Assembly (NCBI GenBank): GCA_049698775.1
Contig: JBAVYM010000047.1
Span: forward strand, 1 to 34,742
Length of the DNA stretch: 34,742 bases
Direction: 5' to 3'
DNA from: REEB76 sp049698775
GTDB taxonomy: Bacteria; Pseudomonadota; Gammaproteobacteria; Natronospirales; REEB76
Numbering within the stretch: position 1 is the stretch's first letter; each line of letters begins with the position of its first letter. The translations under genes were made by a program, and so were the position numbers. Shown here one piece after another: positions 31,362 through 34,742 of the stretch. Below the pieces are notes generated by a model. That model saw nothing but the letters and a program-made list of their open reading frames with translations, had not been told where the DNA came from and made no database searches.

Positions 31362-31408
31362 CCTCAGGTAAACTGAAAGGCCATGATTTTTTTGGCTTTT
31401 CCCTGAGG
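31362..31408 (+). promoter_or_regulatory. Two-tier hairpin in the rpoZ leader
   Basis: In the gmk-rpoZ gap, CCTCAGG (31362-31368) and CCTGAGG (31402-31408) are a perfect 7-bp outer stem. Inside, GAAAGGCCA (31375-31383) and TGGCTTTTC (31393-31401) form a 9-bp stem with one G-T pair. The loop is T-rich. The structure ends 13 bases before the rpoZ ATG and so could govern access to the ribosome-binding site or partially terminate transcription. The T-run lies in the loop, which argues against a standard terminator. Confidence 0.5.
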
Positions 31409-31421
31409 TCTCGGAGTACAT

Positions 31422-31691
31422 ATGGCGCGCGTCACGGTAGAAGACTGTCTCGACAACGTGGATAACCTGTTTCAGTTGGTGCTGGTGGCCACCAAACGGG
31501 CTCGGCAACTGGCCCGCGGCGTGGAACCCACAGTGCCCTGGGAGAATGACAAATCCACGGTGGTGGCCTTGCGCGAAGTGGCCGCCGGCAACATCGGTCC
31601 CGATATCCTGAATCAAGCAGAGCCGCAGGTGGTGGAAGAGCCGGTGGAGCAGCAACCGGTGGTGGTGATGGACGCGGAGGATCCGCTCTAA
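31422..31691 (+). CDS. rpoZ: RNA polymerase omega subunit
   Basis: Small subunit that chaperones beta-prime and helps form a ppGpp-binding site on RNA polymerase; 89 residues. The N-terminal M-A-R-V-T-V-E-D-C-L and R-F-x-L-V-like stretch (N-L-F-Q-L-V-L-V-A-T-K-R-A-R-Q-L) match the family, as do K-S-T-V-V-A-L-R-E-V and the acidic C-terminal tail. The ATG has a GGAG site. It is followed by spoT after 15 bases, so omega and a (p)ppGpp enzyme are co-expressed, as in many gammaproteobacteria. Confidence 0.97.
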   Translation: MARVTVEDCLDNVDNLFQLVLVATKRARQLARGVEPTVPWENDKSTVVALREVAAGNIGPDILNQAEPQVVEEPVEQQPVVVMDAEDPL

Positions 31692-31706
31692 ACCGCGCCT
31701 CACTTC

Positions 31707-33860
31707 ATGAGCCAGCCCGCTTCCATCTTTGATCGTGTCCGAGGGAAGCGGACGGCTGGCATCGAAACCCTGCTTTCCAAGCTGCGCGGCTATCTGCCGC
31801 AGGCGCAGGTGGCGCAAGTTCACCAAGCCTATCAGTTCGGCGCCCGCGCCCACGAGGGCCAGCGGCGCGTGTCCGGCGAACCCTACATCTCCCATCCCGT
31901 GGCAGTCGCGTCCATCCTCGCCGACCTGCACATGGATCACCACACCATCGAAGCCGCCCTGCTGCACGATGTCATCGAAGACACGCCCACTCTCAAAGAG
32001 GAACTGATTACGCGCTTCGGCCAGGAAGTCGCGCAACTGGTGGATGGCGTTTCCAAACTTACCCAGATCAAGTTCACCAGCCGCGAACAAGCCCAGGCCG
32101 AGAACTTCCGCAAGATGGTGCTGGCCATGGTGGAAGACATCCGCGTAATCCTGGTGAAGCTCGCGGATCGTCTGCACAACATGCGCACGCTTGGCGTCAT
32201 GCCGCCGCCGAAACGCCGCCGCATCGCGCGCGAGACGCTCGAAATTTACGCGCCCATCGCGCATCGTCTGGGCATGAACGCCGTGCGCCTGGAGCTGGAA
32301 GACCTGGGTTTCGAGGCGCTGCATCCGCTGCGCTACAAGGTCGTCGCCAGGCACATCAAACGCTCCCGCGGTCATCAGAAGGAAATGCTGAAGAAGATCA
32401 GCGAGGGCCTCACTAATGCGCTGGGGCGCGAACACATTGACGGCCTGGTGGCCGGACGCGAAAAGCACCTGTACAGCATCTACCGGAAAATGCGTGAGAA
32501 GAGTTTGTCGCTCAATGAGGTGCTGGACGTGTACGGTTTCCGCATCATCGTGGACAAGACCGATACCTGTTACCGCGTGCTCGGCATTGTGCACAATCTT
32601 TACAAACCATCGCCCGGTAAATTCAAGGATTACATCGCCATCCCCAAGACCAACGGTTACCAGTCCTTGCACACGGTGCTGATCGGACCGCAGGGCGTGC
32701 CGCTGGAAGTGCAGATCCGCACCGCCGACATGGACAAGGTGGCGCGTTCCGGCATTGCCGCCCATTGGTTGTACAAGACCGGTGACGACGCCACCACGCC
32801 CACACTGCGGGCGCGCGAATGGCTCAAGGACGTGATGGAGATGCAGCAGGGCGTCGGCAATTCCCAGGAATTCCTGGATAACGTCAAAGTGGATTTGTTT
32901 CCTGACGAGGTGTACGTGTTCACGCCGCAGGGCGACATCCACCGCCTGCCGCGCGGCGCCACCGCCGTGGACTTCGCCTATGCGATCCACACCGACGTGG
33001 GCAACGCCTGCGTGGCGGCGAAAGTGAACCGCCGGCTGGTGCCGTTACGCACGCCGTTGGAAAACGGTCAGACCGTGGAAATCATCACGGCCGCCAACGG
33101 CCGGCCGAATCCCGCCTGGCTGAATTTCGTGGTCACTGCCAAGGCGCGCGCCAATGTGCGGCATTTCCTCAAGAACCTGCGCCGTGAGGACGCGGTTGAA
33201 CTGGGGCGGCGCATGCTGGAGCGCTCGCTGGCTTCGCTGTCCATGAAGCTGGGCAAAGTTCAAGACGAGCGGCTTGACAGCCTTATCACGGAATTCAAGC
33301 TGGAAAACGAGGATGACCTGTTCGAATCCATCGGCCTGGGCCAGCACTTGGCGCCGCTGGTGGCGCGCCGCCTCATGCCCGCGCACGCCGCTGACAGCAA
33401 ACCGGCCAAACCCGGCGCGCCGCTCGCGATCCGCGGCACCGAGGGCATGGTGGTGAGCTTTGCGCGCTGCTGCCATCCCATCCCGGGCGACGGCATTGTC
33501 GGCGTGCTGACTTCAGGCAAAGGCATCGTCATCCACCGCGACGACTGCGGCAACCTGAGCGAATACCGCAATCAGCCGGACAAATTGATTGAAGTACAGT
33601 GGGAAAAACGCATCAAGCGCGATTTCCCCGTCGAGATTCGCGCCGACGTGGCCAATCAACGCGGCGTGCTGGCCACGGTGGCCGCGGCCATCGCCGAAAC
33701 CGGATCCAACATCGAACATGTGAATCAGCAGGAACGCGACGAACTCACGTCCCAGATCACCTTCACTTTCGGCGTCAGGGACCGCCGCCATCTGGCGCGC
33801 ATCCTGCGCAAACTGCGCAGTCTCCCGCAGGTCATGCGCATCCAGCGCACGCGCGCCTAG
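31707..33860 (+). CDS. spoT: Bifunctional (p)ppGpp synthetase/hydrolase SpoT
   Basis: Stringent-response enzyme that makes and degrades (p)ppGpp, 717 residues. The HD hydrolase domain is intact, with H87-D88 and E91-D92 in L-H-D-V-I-E-D-T. The synthetase domain (about 235-360) contains N-G-Y-Q-S-L-H-T and E-V-Q-I-R-T. A TGS domain (about 390-450, starting V-F-T-P-Q-G-D-I) follows, then a conserved C-C-H-P-I-P-G-D segment and a C-terminal ACT domain. The bifunctional-type R-x-K-D motif reads K-F-K-D here, a conservative change. The ATG at 31707 has no clear ribosome-binding site, so translation is probably coupled to rpoZ. Its stop codon shares bases with the convergent gene's stop (CTAG, 33857-33860). 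Confidence 0.96.
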   Translation: MSQPASIFDRVRGKRTAGIETLLSKLRGYLPQAQVAQVHQAYQFGARAHEGQRRVSGEPYISHPVAVASILADLHMDHHTIEAALLHDVIEDTPTLKEELITRFGQEVAQLVDGVSKLTQIKFTSREQAQAENFRKMVLAMVEDIRVILVKLADRLHNMRTLGVMPPPKRRRIARETLEIYAPIAHRLGMNAVRLELEDLGFEALHPLRYKVVARHIKRSRGHQKEMLKKISEGLTNALGREHIDGLVAGREKHLYSIYRKMREKSLSLNEVLDVYGFRIIVDKTDTCYRVLGIVHNLYKPSPGKFKDYIAIPKTNGYQSLHTVLIGPQGVPLEVQIRTADMDKVARSGIAAHWLYKTGDDATTPTLRAREWLKDVMEMQQGVGNSQEFLDNVKVDLFPDEVYVFTPQGDIHRLPRGATAVDFAYAIHTDVGNACVAAKVNRRLVPLRTPLENGQTVEIITAANGRPNPAWLNFVVTAKARANVRHFLKNLRREDAVELGRRMLERSLASLSMKLGKVQDERLDSLITEFKLENEDDLFESIGLGQHLAPLVARRLMPAHAADSKPAKPGAPLAIRGTEGMVVSFARCCHPIPGDGIVGVLTSGKGIVIHRDDCGNLSEYRNQPDKLIEVQWEKRIKRDFPVEIRADVANQRGVLATVAAAIAETGSNIEHVNQQERDELTSQITFTFGVRDRRHLARILRKLRSLPQVMRIQRTRA

Positions 33861-34483
33861 TTCTTGTCGTCGCCACCAGAACCGTCACTCGCCTTGAGGG
33901 CCATCACGGCTTTGCCATTTTTATCCACCACCACGACATTGCCTTTCCCGGGCGCAGGCAGTTCCTTGAGCAATTGGCGCAGCGCCATGACTTGCCGTAG
34001 GTTCAATGCACGCATGCTGTGCCAGGCGCCTTTGCGTTTATAAGCAGCCGTCAGTGTTCCATTAGGTGTGCAGGCGGCCAGCCCCCCGATGCGACATTTG
34101 TCGCTTTGCCATGTGAACCAGCTATTTGTACCGCATTCCAATACCGCGCCCATGCGTTCTTGTACATTGAGATAACCGTGACCCTCAATAATCCTGCACA
34201 CCACTACATCAGCTTTGTCACGGCTGGTTGAAAAAGGTTCATTGAGCGCAACTTTGACCACCTGGAGAGTTTTCACCAGCTCTCTCATGGCGGTTACGTT
34301 GATCTTGCCCAAGTTGGCGGTTTGCGTCTTTGCCGAGTTTGCCGTGCTCAAGTTATTAACTGCGGCTGCCGTCACTGTGTTTGTTGGCGGATTGTCTGCC
34401 AGCGCCGCCATGCCGCTGCCAATGCCCAGCATTGCCACCAATAAGATATGGCTTGGATTTCTGATGAAATTGCGTGTTTTCAT
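33857..34483 (-). CDS. Secreted protein of unknown function
   Basis: A 208-residue protein with a signal peptide (residues about 1-29, ending A-A-L-A) followed by a low-complexity Thr/Ala/Asn stretch. Four cysteines are in the middle region (V-V-C-R, L-E-C-G, D-K-C-R and A-A-C-T), enough for two disulfides in the periplasm or outside. The C-terminal third has V-V-V-V-D-K-N-G-K and ends in a Gly/Asp-rich tail. I recognise no family. The ATG has a strong AGGAGG site eight bases upstream, and a promoter candidate with a perfect TTGACA lies further up, so expression is probably real. It is convergent with spoT and their stop codons overlap. Confidence 0.75.
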   Translation of the reverse strand: MKTRNFIRNPSHILLVAMLGIGSGMAALADNPPTNTVTAAAVNNLSTANSAKTQTANLGKINVTAMRELVKTLQVVKVALNEPFSTSRDKADVVVCRIIEGHGYLNVQERMGAVLECGTNSWFTWQSDKCRIGGLAACTPNGTLTAAYKRKGAWHSMRALNLRQVMALRQLLKELPAPGKGNVVVVDKNGKAVMALKASDGSGGDDKN

Positions 34484-34534
34484 GGCTGTTTCCTCCTGAA
34501 TTGCCGAACTGTACTCACGCGGCCTCCGAACCTG

Positions 34535-34574
34535 CTATTCAATCCAGCAAACCGCGGTGTCAATAACTATAGTT
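34535..34574 (-). promoter_or_regulatory. Promoter and palindromic operator candidate for the secreted protein
   Basis: On the minus strand TTGACA (34558-34563), 17 bases, then GAATAG (34535-34540) form a promoter candidate about 50 bases before the start codon. Just upstream of the -35, AACTATAGTT (34565-34574) is a perfect 10-base palindrome. Further up, GTGTC-C-GACAC (34621-34631) is another perfect short inverted repeat. The -35 is exact, the -10 only fair. Confidence 0.45.
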
Positions 34575-34634
34575 CAGCGTTGTATCGGCGGTAGCAGTAA
34601 TTTGTATCAAAATGTCAGTAGTGTCCGACACGTT

Positions 34635-34742
34635 TCATAACAAGATCAACTGGTTAGCGAAGGGAGTAGTTTCCGCCATCGGCGCCATTTCGGTAAGTAG
34701 CTGATGCAAAGGCTCTTTTTCGAATGGCATCACGCTCAAGAT
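34635..34742 (-). CDS. Possible C-terminal fragment of a gene cut by the window edge
   Basis: An open frame enters from the right edge and stops at 34635, giving 35 residues. It contains M-P-F-E-K-E-P-L-H-Q-L-L-T-E-M-A and ends A-N-Q-L-I-L-L. The composition looks protein-like rather than random, but the fragment is too short to identify. If real, the gene lies upstream of, and on the same strand as, the secreted protein. Confidence 0.3.
   Translation of the reverse strand: MLSVMPFEKEPLHQLLTEMAPMAETTPFANQLILL

Noticed and set aside
31224..32990. 588-codon open frame antisense to gmk, rpoZ and spoT
   Set aside because: It covers three well-supported genes on the other strand and reads as their complement, with no domain or signal.
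1..34742. CRISPR arrays, tRNA or rRNA genes, integrase or transposase genes, toxin-antitoxin or phage-defence modules
   Set aside because: None of their diagnostic repeats, folds or protein motifs was seen on either strand.

Overview
The window is GC-rich, densely packed bacterial chromosome. Gene content and order point to a gammaproteobacterium: ponA/mrcA divergent from pilMNOPQ-aroK-aroB; tesA divergent from ybbA-ybbP; gmk-rpoZ-spoT; a YicC-type gene; rph-rdgB-hemW; a type II (hexameric) citrate synthase; and a FadD very close to the E. coli enzyme. I cannot name a genus. There is no rRNA, tRNA, CRISPR array, prophage or recognisable insertion sequence, and nearly every gene is housekeeping.

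Layout. 1-99 holds nothing I can support. 100-3275 (-) is a YbbP/YbbA ABC exporter pair, divergent from tesA (+). 3905-5862 (-) has an outer-membrane barrel candidate, a Nudix hydrolase and a ferritin-like diiron protein. A class I glutamine amidotransferase follows (+, 6074-6763), then a multi-hairpin non-coding element (6785-6970), an SDR-OsmC pair (-) and fadD (+). A small membrane protein lies between copies of a GTAGGTTGGG-type repeat (10055-10598). 10646-20611 (-) runs from pilM to hemE: pilMNOPQ, aroK, aroB, dgt, pyrF and hemE, with many start/stop overlaps and a hairpin cluster before hemE. mrcA (+) diverges from pilM and is followed by an unrecognised gene. gltA and rpmE (-) follow, each with a promoter candidate. 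An AT-rich gene-free stretch with DnaA-box-like 9-mers (25802-26143) precedes rof-hemW-rdgB-rph-PP2C (transcribed - from 29809). The right part (+) is yicC-gmk-rpoZ-spoT, then a convergent secreted protein (-) and perhaps a gene fragment at the right edge.

How the genes work together. PilM-Q form the alignment complex and outer-membrane secretin of a type IV pilus. AroK/AroB, PyrF, HemE and GltA supply aromatic, pyrimidine, heme and TCA metabolism. MrcA builds peptidoglycan. TesA, FadD and perhaps the diiron protein act in acyl-chain metabolism. Gmk, RdgB, the Dgt-like enzyme and the Nudix protein manage nucleotide pools, while RpoZ, SpoT, Rof, Rph and YicC concern transcription, (p)ppGpp and RNA turnover.

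I found no clear new defence or mobile system. The best leads for something undescribed are the structured element at 6785-6970, the repeat-flanked membrane gene, the AT-rich DnaA-box-like stretch and the Rof-like gene behind hemW.
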